Shown piece by piece: positions 1-5,394 of a stretch of DNA of 5,394 bases. A model generated the notes under the pieces. That model searched no databases, had not been told where the DNA came from, and saw only the letters and a list, made by a program, of their open reading frames with translations. Location: contig CAKUKT010000194.1 in NCBI GenBank assembly GCA_934663655.1, positions 1 to 5,394 of the forward strand, given 5' to 3'. Numbering within the stretch: position 1 is the first letter of the stretch; each line of letters opens with the position of its first letter. Made by a program: the position numbers and the translations under genes. Origin of the DNA: an uncultured Victivallaceae bacterium (lineage in GTDB: Bacteria; Verrucomicrobiota; Lentisphaeria; Victivallales; Victivallaceae).

Positions 1-86
1 CCGCCCCCCTCCCCCGGAACGGAGTCGAAATCGGCCCGCACGGTTTCCAAACCGGTCAGGCAAATTTTGCAACAGCGGGGAAACGG
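1..86. other. Region downstream of ppiB with no supportable gene
   Basis: These 86 bases follow the ppiB stop codon and run off the window. On the minus strand a short reading frame continues past the ppiB stop to the window edge, but it has no convincing start codon with a ribosome binding site. The first 15 bases are almost all C on the plus strand. A short inverted repeat (CGGTTT/AAACCG, 41-54) has only a 2-base loop and no following T run, so it does not qualify as an intrinsic terminator. The start of a next gene could lie at the edge, but I cannot support one. Confidence 0.5.
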
Positions 87-587
87 TTATTTCTGCTCGT
101 TCCGGACAATGTCGATGATTTCGACATTCTTCACCGGTACATCGCGGTGCGGGTAGCGGACGCCGGTTTCCACCTCGGCGATCGCATCGACGACCTCCAT
201 CCCGTCAACCACCCGTCCGAAAACGCAATAACCGTAATGCTGGGGCGTCGGCGCTTTGAAATTCAGGAAATCATTGTCCACCAGATTGATGAAAAACTGG
301 CTCGTCGCCGAATCCACCACCTGAGTACGCGCCATCGCCAGCGTACCACGCTGGTTCGGGAGCTGATTTGCGGCCTCGTTGCGAACCGGAGGATTGGTCT
401 TTTTCTGCTTGAAATCGGTATCCATGCCGCCGCCCTGGATCATGAACCCCGGAATGACCCGGTGAAAAATCGTCCCGCGATAAAACCCGGAATCGACATA
501 TTCAAGAAAGTTTTTCACCGTCGCCGGAGCCTCTTTCTCAAAAAGTTCGATCACAATATCGCCGAAATTGGTTTTAATGGTAAGCAT
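87..587 (-). CDS. ppiB: Peptidyl-prolyl cis-trans isomerase, cytoplasmic cyclophilin (PpiB type)
   Basis: A cyclophilin that catalyses cis-trans isomerisation of peptide bonds before proline and helps protein folding. The 166 residues form a single cyclophilin domain, close to the roughly 164 of E. coli PpiB, and the sequence follows that protein along its whole length. Visible active-site elements are [13 protein letters not shown] at residues 41-53, with catalytic Arg43 and Phe48, Met49 and Gln51, then RGTLAMAR (80-87) and SQFFIN (96-101). The position of the drug-contacting Trp of human cyclophilin A and E. coli PpiB (QGWGYCVF) is Tyr118 here (QHYGYCVF), which usually means weak cyclosporin binding. 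There is no signal peptide, so a cytoplasmic location is expected. The ATG at 587 has a strong Shine-Dalgarno sequence (GGAGGA, 603-598) inside the end of the upstream glycosyltransferase gene, whose stop is 3 bases away. It is the last gene of the run. Confidence 0.96.
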   Translation of the reverse strand: MLTIKTNFGDIVIELFEKEAPATVKNFLEYVDSGFYRGTIFHRVIPGFMIQGGGMDTDFKQKKTNPPVRNEAANQLPNQRGTLAMARTQVVDSATSQFFINLVDNDFLNFKAPTPQHYGYCVFGRVVDGMEVVDAIAEVETGVRYPHRDVPVKNVEIIDIVRNEQK

Positions 588-590
588 GAT

Positions 591-1394
591 TCACTTCTCC
601 TCCGCTGAACTTCCGTCCGTTTCCGAAGAGAGCACTTCGCTCCACGGCCGGCGGAAACTCTTCGCGTCGCTGTTGAAAACATTGTAATGAATGATGTGAA
701 TCAATGCCGCCACACCATCCTTCCAGCCGATCTTCTTGCCCTCGTCGTAACGCCGCGGCGCGTAGGAGATCGGCACCTCCCAGATCCGCAGCTGACGCGA
801 ACGCGCCAGCTTGGCGGTCAACTCCACCTCGATCCCGAACCGGCAGGATTTCAGAATCAGATTCTGAATCACCTCCCGCCGAAACGCCTTGTAACAGGTT
901 TCCATATCCGACAGATGAATGTCCGAAAAGAAATTGGACAGGAAGGTCAGAAACTTATTTCCCATCTCGTGCCGGAAGTAACGCACCCGCCCCGGAGTTC
1001 CCATGAAACGCGAACCGTACACCACATCCGCCTTGCCATTGAGCAGCGGCGCCAGCACAACGGGATAATCATCGGGGGAATATTCAAAATCGGCATCCTG
1101 CACGATCACAAACGGTCTGGCCGCCGCCGCAAATCCCCGGATCAGCGCCGCCCCTTTCCCCTGATTGACCTCCTGGTTGAGCAGTTTGACCCGGCGGTTA
1201 TCCGCAAAACTCTGAAGCCGCTCCCAGGTAGCGTCGGTGGAGGCGTCGTTGACAATCACCAGTTCGCCGACTTCAGGACGGTCAAGCACCATCCTGACGA
1301 TCTTCTCAATCGAGTTCTCCTCGTTGTAAGCCGGCATAATCACCGACAGACAACCGGACGCCTTCTCCGCCGCAATGCTTTCCGGGTTGCTCAT
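591..1394 (-). CDS. Family 2 glycosyltransferase, dolichyl-phosphate-mannose-synthase-like
   Basis: A GT-A fold glycosyltransferase of 267 residues resembling the DPM/DPG-synthase group. These transfer a sugar from a nucleotide donor, typically to a polyprenyl phosphate. The fold starts at LSVIMPAYNEE (16-26), followed by IVNDASTD (47-54), the glycine/lysine stretch NQGKGAAL (77-84), and QDADFEYSPDDYP (99-111) containing the metal-binding D-A-D. Next come VVYGSRF (124-130), GNKF (145-148) and SDMETCYKAFRREVI (162-176). The C-terminal part has the hallmark PISY...DEGKKIGWKDG (208-227). There are no obvious membrane helices, so a soluble or membrane-surface enzyme is expected. Donor and acceptor cannot be read from the sequence. 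The ATG start overlaps the proC stop by 4 bases, a sign of translational coupling, and ppiB follows 3 bases after the stop. With uppP in the same run, undecaprenyl phosphate is a reasonable inferred acceptor. Confidence 0.9.
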   Translation of the reverse strand: MSNPESIAAEKASGCLSVIMPAYNEENSIEKIVRMVLDRPEVGELVIVNDASTDATWERLQSFADNRRVKLLNQEVNQGKGAALIRGFAAAARPFVIVQDADFEYSPDDYPVVLAPLLNGKADVVYGSRFMGTPGRVRYFRHEMGNKFLTFLSNFFSDIHLSDMETCYKAFRREVIQNLILKSCRFGIEVELTAKLARSRQLRIWEVPISYAPRRYDEGKKIGWKDGVAALIHIIHYNVFNSDAKSFRRPWSEVLSSETDGSSAEEK

Positions 1395-2188
1395 GACTTC
1401 TTCCCCAGTTCTTCCGAACGCGCCGTCGCCGCCCGCACCGCCTTGACCACCGTACCGGCAAATCCGCGTTCGGCCAGCACCTCCAGCGCCCGCGCCGTCG
1501 TCCCGCCGGGACTGGTCACCATGTCCCGGAGTACCGCCGGATGCGTACCGCTTTCCAGCACCATCCGCGCCGCTCCCGCCACCGTCTGCGCCGCCAGCTG
1601 CAGCGCCACGCTGCGCGGCAGACCGTCGGCGACGCCGCCGTCGGCCAGCGCGTTGATAAATTCAAATACATAAGCCGGTCCACTGCCGGAAAGTCCGGTG
1701 ACCGCGTCAAGTTCACGTTCGGCAAGCCGCATCGAAATCCCCACCGCATTGAGGATTTTCGCAGCCAGTTCAACATCCGCCGCACCCGCTCCCGCGGAGG
1801 CCGCATACCCGGAAGCACCACACCCGACCAGCGCCGGAGTATTGGGCATCACCCGGATAACCCGCGCCGAACCGGTGAGTTCCGTCAGCCGGGCAATCGA
1901 AACTCCCGCCACAATCGAAATCACCAGCCGTTCCCGAAGCAAATCCTCCTTGCCGGCCAGCGCCGACGCCAGCATCTGCGGTTTCACCGCCAGCAGCACC
2001 GCTTCCCCGTCAGGAAGATATTCTCCCGCCGCGCACTCAACCCCCGTTGCCTGTGAAAACGAGGCCGCCGCCGCCGCATCGATATCACCGGCGCCAAGCT
2101 CATCGGCGGCAAAAGTCCGGGAACGCACCAATCCGCCGGCAATGGCGGTAGCCATCTTGCCGGCACCAATAAAAAAGAGCTTTTTCAT
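1391..2188 (-). CDS. proC: Pyrroline-5-carboxylate reductase
   Basis: Catalyses the last step of proline synthesis, the NAD(P)H-dependent reduction of 1-pyrroline-5-carboxylate to L-proline in the cytoplasm. The 265 residues match the usual length of about 270. An N-terminal Rossmann fold begins at residue 4 with the dinucleotide-binding loop IGAGKMATAI (7-16), followed by AVKPQ (67-71), ISIVAGV (90-96) and RVMPNTPA (112-119). The helical dimerisation and substrate domain carries the signature GLSGSGPAYVFEFI (165-178), ADGGVADGL (182-190) and DMVTSPGGTT (222-231). The ATG at 2188 is preceded by a strong Shine-Dalgarno sequence (GGAGG, 2204-2200), which settles the start. The gene is very alanine-rich and GC-rich. 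It lies 35 bases after uppP and overlaps the glycosyltransferase start by 4 bases. No proline-specific control signal is visible. Confidence 0.96.
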   Translation of the reverse strand: MKKLFFIGAGKMATAIAGGLVRSRTFAADELGAGDIDAAAAASFSQATGVECAAGEYLPDGEAVLLAVKPQMLASALAGKEDLLRERLVISIVAGVSIARLTELTGSARVIRVMPNTPALVGCGASGYAASAGAGAADVELAAKILNAVGISMRLAERELDAVTGLSGSGPAYVFEFINALADGGVADGLPRSVALQLAAQTVAGAARMVLESGTHPAVLRDMVTSPGGTTARALEVLAERGFAGTVVKAVRAATARSEELGKKS

Positions 2189-2223
2189 AACTTAAAACAC
2201 CTCCCGGAGCAGGAAAGTCCCCA

Positions 2224-3042
2224 TCAACCGCGAACCGTCACCACAATCCGCCAGATTATCACCGCCGCTCCGACCGCGAACACATACCAACTGAAAAGAT
2301 CCAACCGCCCCTTCCTGACCATCCGGACCAGAAACGCAAGCGCGCCGAAACTCACCACCGCCGAAAGCGCCACCGCAAATACCAGCTGCCCGGGTTCAAG
2401 CGTCAGCCCGCTCTCACCACTCTCCCGTAACAGGGAGAGCAATTCCAGAAACGCCGCTCCGGCAATCGCCGGCAACGCCAGCAGAAACGAAAACGCCGCC
2501 GCCGCCTCCCGGCTGACTCCGCACAAAATTCCCGCGGAAATAGTACTTCCAGATCGCGAAATCCCCGGAACAATCGCCACCATCTGCGTCAGCCCGATAA
2601 TCAAACTCTGCCGCCAGCTGATCGCCCGGAGTTCAGTGGGCTCCCCGGTAGGAATCAACTTCTTCTTGCCGGTCAGATGCAACACCATGCCGGTGATCAG
2701 AAACGCCATTCCGATCAGCAGCAGATCCCCGAACAACATTTCACCCATGCCGGAGAGTTTGAGCAATACGCCGGCTACCCCCGCCGGAACCGATCCCAGC
2801 ACCACCATCAACAGCAGATGAAATTGATCGCGCCGGAAAAATCCCAGCAGCGTCCGGAAATAGAATACCACAATCGCCAGCAATGATCCCGCATGCAGCA
2901 CGATTCCCAGCGAAAGACTCTCATCCGGACGGAAATCAAACAACGCACCAAGCACCGCCAGATGACCGGATGAACTGATCGGCAGAAATTCGGCTATACC
3001 CTGAACCACCGCCAGTATCGCAATATAGATCCACACACTCAT
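2224..3042 (-). CDS. uppP: Undecaprenyl-diphosphatase (UppP/BacA)
   Basis: An integral membrane phosphatase that converts undecaprenyl diphosphate to undecaprenyl phosphate, the lipid carrier for peptidoglycan and other surface polymers. Overproduction of this family gives bacitracin resistance, hence the older name BacA. The 272 residues have the usual family length and about eight hydrophobic segments. Both family signatures are intact. The first is QGIAEFLPISSSGH (14-27), with Gln14 and Glu18 of the (E/Q)xxxE motif and His27. The second is VPGISRSGST (158-167), with the phosphate-binding Arg163. The GSVPAG loop is at 83-88 and the C-terminal FSWY at 250-253. The ATG at 3042 has only a weak upstream purine stretch. 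It follows a small membrane-protein gene by 35 bases and precedes proC by 35 bases, all on one strand. Residues 202-208 are encoded by a perfect 7-base-pair inverted repeat, described separately. Confidence 0.97.
   Translation of the reverse strand: MSVWIYIAILAVVQGIAEFLPISSSGHLAVLGALFDFRPDESLSLGIVLHAGSLLAIVVFYFRTLLGFFRRDQFHLLLMVVLGSVPAGVAGVLLKLSGMGEMLFGDLLLIGMAFLITGMVLHLTGKKKLIPTGEPTELRAISWRQSLIIGLTQMVAIVPGISRSGSTISAGILCGVSREAAAAFSFLLALPAIAGAAFLELLSLLRESGESGLTLEPGQLVFAVALSAVVSFGALAFLVRMVRKGRLDLFSWYVFAVGAAVIIWRIVVTVRG
2420..2439 (-). repeat. Perfect 7-bp inverted repeat inside uppP
   Basis: Bases 2420-2426 (CTCTCCC) and 2433-2439 (GGGAGAG) are exact inverted copies separated by 6 bases. In the mRNA this would be a GC-rich 7-base-pair stem with a 6-base loop. 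It lies in the coding sequence for the loop after UppP residue 201 (residues 202-208). No T run follows, so it is not an intrinsic terminator. It may be a chance result of codon choice. Confidence 0.4.
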
Positions 3043-3077
3043 CTTTTTTCAACTTCCGGAACTTCGGGAAATCATCC

Positions 3078-3311
3078 TCAGAATTTAGGCTCCACCGGAA
3101 CCGACGGAGAAGTCGAACGTGCTTTTTCCACCATCGCATCCCCTCCGTCCTTGACCTGCTCCCACGTCACCTCAACCTGCTGAATGCTCCGACTGCGGGC
3201 CTCAGGGACAAACCAACAGTAAATACCGAACGCCGCCGCCGCCATCAGCAGCAACGCCAGCAGAAAACCAAGCACAAGACCGCAACAGCAGCCCGTATTG
3301 CCTCCCAACAT
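3078..3311 (-). CDS. Small single-pass membrane protein of unknown function
   Basis: I do not recognise a family. The 77-residue product starts with a short Gly/Cys-rich segment (GGNTGCCCG, 3-11, three consecutive cysteines at 8-10). One strongly hydrophobic helix follows at about 12-35 (leucine/alanine-rich, ending YCWF). The rest is a polar 40-residue tail with a probable amphipathic helix (about 39-65) and a Ser/Pro-rich end. Apart from the membrane helix no domain can be named. The cysteines do not sit in a convincing lipobox, because they precede the hydrophobic stretch. Coding is supported by an ATG with GGAG nine bases upstream (3324-3321), by its fit in the gap between the regulator (37 bases) and uppP (35 bases) on the same strand, and by its composition. 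Its position suggests an envelope role, but that is only context. Confidence 0.75.
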   Translation of the reverse strand: MLGGNTGCCCGLVLGFLLALLLMAAAAFGIYCWFVPEARSRSIQQVEVTWEQVKDGGDAMVEKARSTSPSVPVEPKF

Positions 3312-3348
3312 CCGCCCCCGCTCCGTTATTTTGTCATCTCAGACAGTG

Positions 3349-4239
3349 TCAATTAAAAATCGGTTGAAGTACGATTTCGAGCACCGGCAACCGCCAGAGC
3401 GGCTTGAATCTGCCCTTGCTCTCCATCGAAAAACATCCCAGCAATGCCGAATTTCCGTCGCGCAACTGATAGCTGCCGGCCCGGTCACGGCAGAGGTAAC
3501 ACTCAGCGAAACCATCAGGACGCTCATCACACAGTAAGATCCGCGCAATTCCGGTGAAGGGCAGTCCCAGCTCAGCCGCATCCGCATTGATTGCCACCGG
3601 TTCGCAATCGGCATAATTGATCGACAACAACTGCTTTTCCCGGCTGCGAAGCGCAAAAAAATCACGCAACGACACCCCGGGAGCATAGCCGTCCATATCC
3701 TCAAGCCGCAGCACCGGCACGAAACCGGCCTGCCCGTCGGCAACTTCCAATGCCACCGATGGATCGCGTCCGTAGGTGTATTCGCGCCCGCTCAACAGAA
3801 ATTCCGGCGAACAATCGAAAATTTCCGCGAGGATGTCAGCCTCCTCCAGCGTCAGCTGTGCTTCCGGATCATTTTCCAGCGCAAGCAACCGCTCCGCCGA
3901 CATACCGAGACGGTTCGCCAGCTGCTGCGGAGAAAGCCCGCGCCGACAGCGCATCCGGAAAAACCGCAGATTGAATTCAGACTTCACCGCGTTTTCGCCA
4001 CTCTTGATCCCGTTAAGCATCGCGCTTAAGTCCGCCGCCATCGCCGGCGAAGCCGAAATAAATTCCAAAATCTCGTTGAGCCGGCGAAGCGTCGGCAACA
4101 TTTTGCCATTCAACATCTGCGAAATCGCCGAAGCACTGATTCCAAGACGCATCGCCAGATCAGACTGCCGACACCCGGACTCCACCAGCGCGCTCTTCAG
4201 GCGCCGACCAAATTCAACAGCAAGAGGATTGTTTTTCAT
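3349..4239 (-). CDS. Double-HTH XRE-family regulator with LexA/CI-like C-terminal domain lacking the catalytic serine
   Basis: A probable DNA-binding transcription regulator of 296 residues. The first XRE/Cro-type helix-turn-helix spans about 10-60, with recognition region RQSDLAMRLGISASAISQMLNGK (24-46). The second spans about 91-150, with SPQQLANRLGMSAERLLALEN (103-123) and a typical CSPEFLLSG end. The remainder (about 173-296) begins VPVL and ends in hydrophobic strands (WRLPVLEIVL). Its PVAINADAAELGLPF...ILLCDERPDGFAECYLCRD run (214-252) has the rhythm of the S24 LexA/CI domain, where GDSM-P would stand. Ser and Lys of the self-cleaving dyad appear absent, so a non-cleavable sensor or dimerisation domain is my inference. 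I chose the ATG at 4239. The frame stays open to a TTG at 4356, but those 39 extra codons are AT-rich and contain a consensus promoter. Upstream of the ATG only a weak GGGA is seen. The targets are unknown; autoregulation and control of the downstream genes are possible. Confidence 0.88.
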   Translation of the reverse strand: MKNNPLAVEFGRRLKSALVESGCRQSDLAMRLGISASAISQMLNGKMLPTLRRLNEILEFISASPAMAADLSAMLNGIKSGENAVKSEFNLRFFRMRCRRGLSPQQLANRLGMSAERLLALENDPEAQLTLEEADILAEIFDCSPEFLLSGREYTYGRDPSVALEVADGQAGFVPVLRLEDMDGYAPGVSLRDFFALRSREKQLLSINYADCEPVAINADAAELGLPFTGIARILLCDERPDGFAECYLCRDRAGSYQLRDGNSALLGCFSMESKGRFKPLWRLPVLEIVLQPIFN

Positions 4240-4265
4240 TTCCGTTATTCCCGCCGTCACATTAT

Positions 4266-4293
4266 TGCTTGATGAAAAAAAGCTACCCAAGCA
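4266..4293 (-). repeat. Inverted repeat in the leader of the XRE regulator
   Basis: TGCTTG (4266-4271) and CAAGCA (4288-4293) are exact inverted copies with 16 bases between them. They lie between the predicted transcription start and the regulator's ATG. On the transcribed strand the loop contains a run of seven T. It could be an operator half-site pair or a weak RNA hairpin. A 6-bp stem with a long loop is too weak to call a terminator. Confidence 0.35.
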
Positions 4294-4311
4294 CTCGTTA
4301 AGAAGACAACT

Positions 4312-4341
4312 ATTATATACAATATATACTTTGTTTATGAA
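4312..4341 (-). promoter_or_regulatory. Sigma-70-type promoter for the XRE regulator and probably the genes after it
   Basis: On the minus strand, bases 4317-4312 read TATAAT, a perfect -10 element. Bases 4341-4336 read TTCATA, a 4-of-6 match to the -35 consensus, at a spacing of 18 bases. Transcription would start near 4305 and give a leader of about 65 bases before the ATG at 4239. The promoter lies in the only sizeable AT-rich gap of the window, just after the rluD stop. No clear terminator or later strong promoter is seen on this strand, so it may serve the whole run down to ppiB. Confidence 0.65.
4314..4328. promoter_or_regulatory. Candidate operator dyad overlapping the -10 element
   Basis: TATATA-CAA-TATATA is a 6-3-6 dyad covering most of the -10 element and the adjoining spacer. 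A repressor bound here would block the promoter, which is how many XRE-family proteins regulate their own genes. A directly repeated ATTCAA (4344-4349 and 4351-4356) sits just upstream of the -35 element. The dyad is made of alternating T and A, which arises easily in AT-rich DNA, so the assignment is tentative. Confidence 0.3.
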
Positions 4342-4352
4342 ATATTCAACAT

Positions 4353-5294
4353 TCAATCGGAAATTCGTTCAACAATCTCCGCAATATCCCGGGGCAGCGG
4401 CGCAATGAATTCAATCGTTTCACCGCTGCCCGGATGCGGCAGCGATATCTTCCATGCGTGCAGCAGTTGGCGGGTTACCCCGGACACCGCCGCCCGCGCC
4501 CCGCCATATACCGGATCGCCGAGCACCGGATGACCAAGATGTGCCATGTGCACCCGGATCTGGTGGGTTCGACCGGTGGCGATCTCAAGTTGAACCGTCG
4601 ATACCGCCACACCATCGATCATACCGCTGCGTTCAACCCGGTAACGGGTGATCGCCAGTTTGCCGCCGCGTTCGACCACGGCCATTTTTTGACGATTTAC
4701 CGGATGACGGCCGATTTCCGTGATAATCTCCCCCGACGCCCTCGCAGGAATGCCGCGCACCACGGCAAAATAACGCTTCTTCACCTTGCGTTCGGCGAAA
4801 GCGGTTCCCAGCCTGAACTGCGCCTCCGGGGTCTTTGCCACCACCAGACAACCGGAGGTGTCCTTGTCCAGGCGGTGGACGATTCCCGGACGGGAAGCCG
4901 CCAGGGAGAACGACTCCCCCCAGTCCGGATAACGCCCCAGCAGCGCATTGACCACCGTACCGGTCGGATTTCCCGCCGCGGGATGCACCACCACTCCCGC
5001 CGGCTTGTTGATCACCAGCATCCACTCATCCTCGTAGAGAATCGGAAATTCGAAATCCTCCGCTTCCGGGGCCTCCGCCGGACGAATATCCGGCATCGTC
5101 ACCGTAACCTCCATCCCGTCTCGAACCGGATAACGCGGCAGCGTCAGAACCTCTCCGTCCCCCTGCACCAGACCATCCCGGATCAGCTTCTGGAGGTACG
5201 CACGGGATGACCCGGGAATCAACCGTGACAGGCAACGGTCCAGGCGAGTTCCCGCACAATCAGCACTAATGGTGAACTTCAGATTTTCCGGCAT
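4353..5294 (-). CDS. rluD: RluA/RluD-family 23S rRNA pseudouridine synthase
   Basis: Converts specific uridines to pseudouridine, in the RluD subgroup those of 23S rRNA helix 69, in the cytoplasm during ribosome assembly. The product is 313 residues. It has an N-terminal S4 RNA-binding domain (about 15-65: GTRLDRCLSRL, SSRAYLQKLIRDGLV) and a catalytic domain from about 83 (ILYEDEWMLVINKPAGVVVHP). Key motifs are GIVHRLDKDTSG (137-148), with catalytic Asp143, then KKRYFAVVRG (172-181) and GRTHQIRVHMAHLGHPVLGDPVYG (241-264). Length and the S4 domain favour RluD over RluA, but subgroup and target are inferred. I prefer the ATG at 5294. A TTG at 5312 in the same frame would add six residues. Neither has a clear Shine-Dalgarno sequence, so coupling to the overlapping upstream gene is likely. 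The stop is followed by the AT-rich spacer. Confidence 0.93.
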   Translation of the reverse strand: MPENLKFTISADCAGTRLDRCLSRLIPGSSRAYLQKLIRDGLVQGDGEVLTLPRYPVRDGMEVTVTMPDIRPAEAPEAEDFEFPILYEDEWMLVINKPAGVVVHPAAGNPTGTVVNALLGRYPDWGESFSLAASRPGIVHRLDKDTSGCLVVAKTPEAQFRLGTAFAERKVKKRYFAVVRGIPARASGEIITEIGRHPVNRQKMAVVERGGKLAITRYRVERSGMIDGVAVSTVQLEIATGRTHQIRVHMAHLGHPVLGDPVYGGARAAVSGVTRQLLHAWKISLPHPGSGETIEFIAPLPRDIAEIVERISD

Positions 5295-5394
5295 GGCGAT
5301 TTTGGCGTACAAAAAATACCAACAATATCACTCCAACCGGAATGATCCCGAGGCCGATCAGCTGCGCCGGAGTGAACCACCCCCACAATCGGGG
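5266..5394 (-). CDS. C-terminal end of a membrane protein, possibly prolipoprotein diacylglyceryl transferase (Lgt)
   Basis: A frame open from the window edge to a TAG at 5268-5266 gives the last 42 residues of a larger protein; the 5' part lies outside the window. The fragment reads W-GWFTPAQLIGLGIIPVGVILLVFFVRQNR and then a short polar tail, that is, one hydrophobic helix with a basic end. The pattern of a T-x-x-Q-L turn followed by a Gly-containing final helix and Arg residues is like the last membrane helix of Lgt, which attaches diacylglycerol to prolipoproteins. With so little sequence another polytopic membrane protein cannot be excluded. It overlaps the rluD start by 29 bases in another frame, which suggests co-transcription and translational coupling. 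Confidence 0.6.
   Translation of the reverse strand, partial: PRLWGWFTPAQLIGLGIIPVGVILLVFFVRQNRHAGKSEVHH

Noticed and set aside
41..54. Inverted repeat CGGTTT/AAACCG after ppiB as a possible terminator
   Set aside because: The loop is only 2 bases and there is no T run on the transcribed strand.
687..1673. Long plus-strand open frame (328 codons) opposite the glycosyltransferase and proC
   Set aside because: It crosses the boundary of two well-identified minus-strand genes, and its product is His/Arg/Pro/Thr-rich with no family likeness. It is a shadow of GC-rich codon structure.
3050..3070. TTCCGGAA palindrome and repeated GAAGTT between the small gene and uppP as an operator or terminator
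   Set aside because: The 8-base palindrome is a very common word in this GC-rich sequence and does not extend further. There is no T run after it.
4266..4293. Terminator after rluD formed by the TGCTTG/CAAGCA repeat
   Set aside because: The stem is 6 bp with a 16-base loop, and the T run lies inside the loop rather than after the stem. It is also downstream of the regulator's promoter.
3776..4408. Plus-strand open frame (210 codons) opposite the regulator and the spacer
   Set aside because: The product is Ser/Arg-rich without domain features, and it runs through the AT-rich promoter region and into the rluD end. It is a shadow frame.
4434..5210. Plus-strand open frame (258 codons) opposite rluD
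   Set aside because: It lies wholly antisense to a gene with an intact pseudouridine synthase signature, and its product is Arg/His-rich and low in recognisable motifs.

Overview
The window is a compact, GC-rich bacterial chromosomal segment. Seven complete protein genes and the 3' end of an eighth all lie on the minus strand and are read from high to low coordinates. Gaps are 0-40 bases apart from one 113-base AT-rich spacer. There is no rRNA, tRNA, CRISPR array, insertion sequence or phage structural gene. The gene content is housekeeping. The organism cannot be fixed from this alone. The codon style (frequent CCGGAA and GCCGGA), clear Shine-Dalgarno sites at several genes and the mix of genes would fit a Gram-negative lineage of the Planctomycetes-Verrucomicrobia-Lentisphaerae kind, but that is a weak impression.

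Layout in transcription order. (1) At 5394-5266 is the C-terminal 42 residues of a membrane protein, perhaps prolipoprotein diacylglyceryl transferase. Its end overlaps the next gene. (2) At 5294-4353 is an RluA/RluD-type 23S rRNA pseudouridine synthase. (3) The AT-rich spacer at 4352-4240 holds a good sigma-70-type promoter and several small dyads. (4) At 4239-3349 is a regulator with two XRE/Cro-type helix-turn-helix domains. Its C-terminal domain resembles a LexA/CI-like (S24) fold lacking the catalytic serine. (5) At 3311-3078 is a 77-residue single-pass membrane protein of unknown function. (6) At 3042-2224 is undecaprenyl-diphosphatase UppP/BacA. (7) At 2188-1391 is pyrroline-5-carboxylate reductase ProC. 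(8) At 1394-591 is a family-2 glycosyltransferase of the dolichyl-phosphate-mannose-synthase type, overlapping proC by 4 bases. (9) At 587-87 is a cytoplasmic cyclophilin, PpiB type, 3 bases after the glycosyltransferase.

Spacing suggests that genes from the regulator to ppiB can be read as one transcript started by the spacer promoter, with the membrane-protein/rluD pair forming an upstream unit. The functional links are loose. UppP regenerates undecaprenyl phosphate, and a DPM-like glycosyltransferase may use a polyprenyl phosphate as acceptor, so these two could share a lipid carrier. ProC (proline synthesis), PpiB (prolyl isomerisation) and RluD (ribosome modification) are general housekeeping. 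The least ordinary parts are the double-HTH regulator with its apparently dead S24-like domain, its AT-rich control region, and the small Cys-rich membrane protein before uppP. I see no convincing new multi-gene system here.
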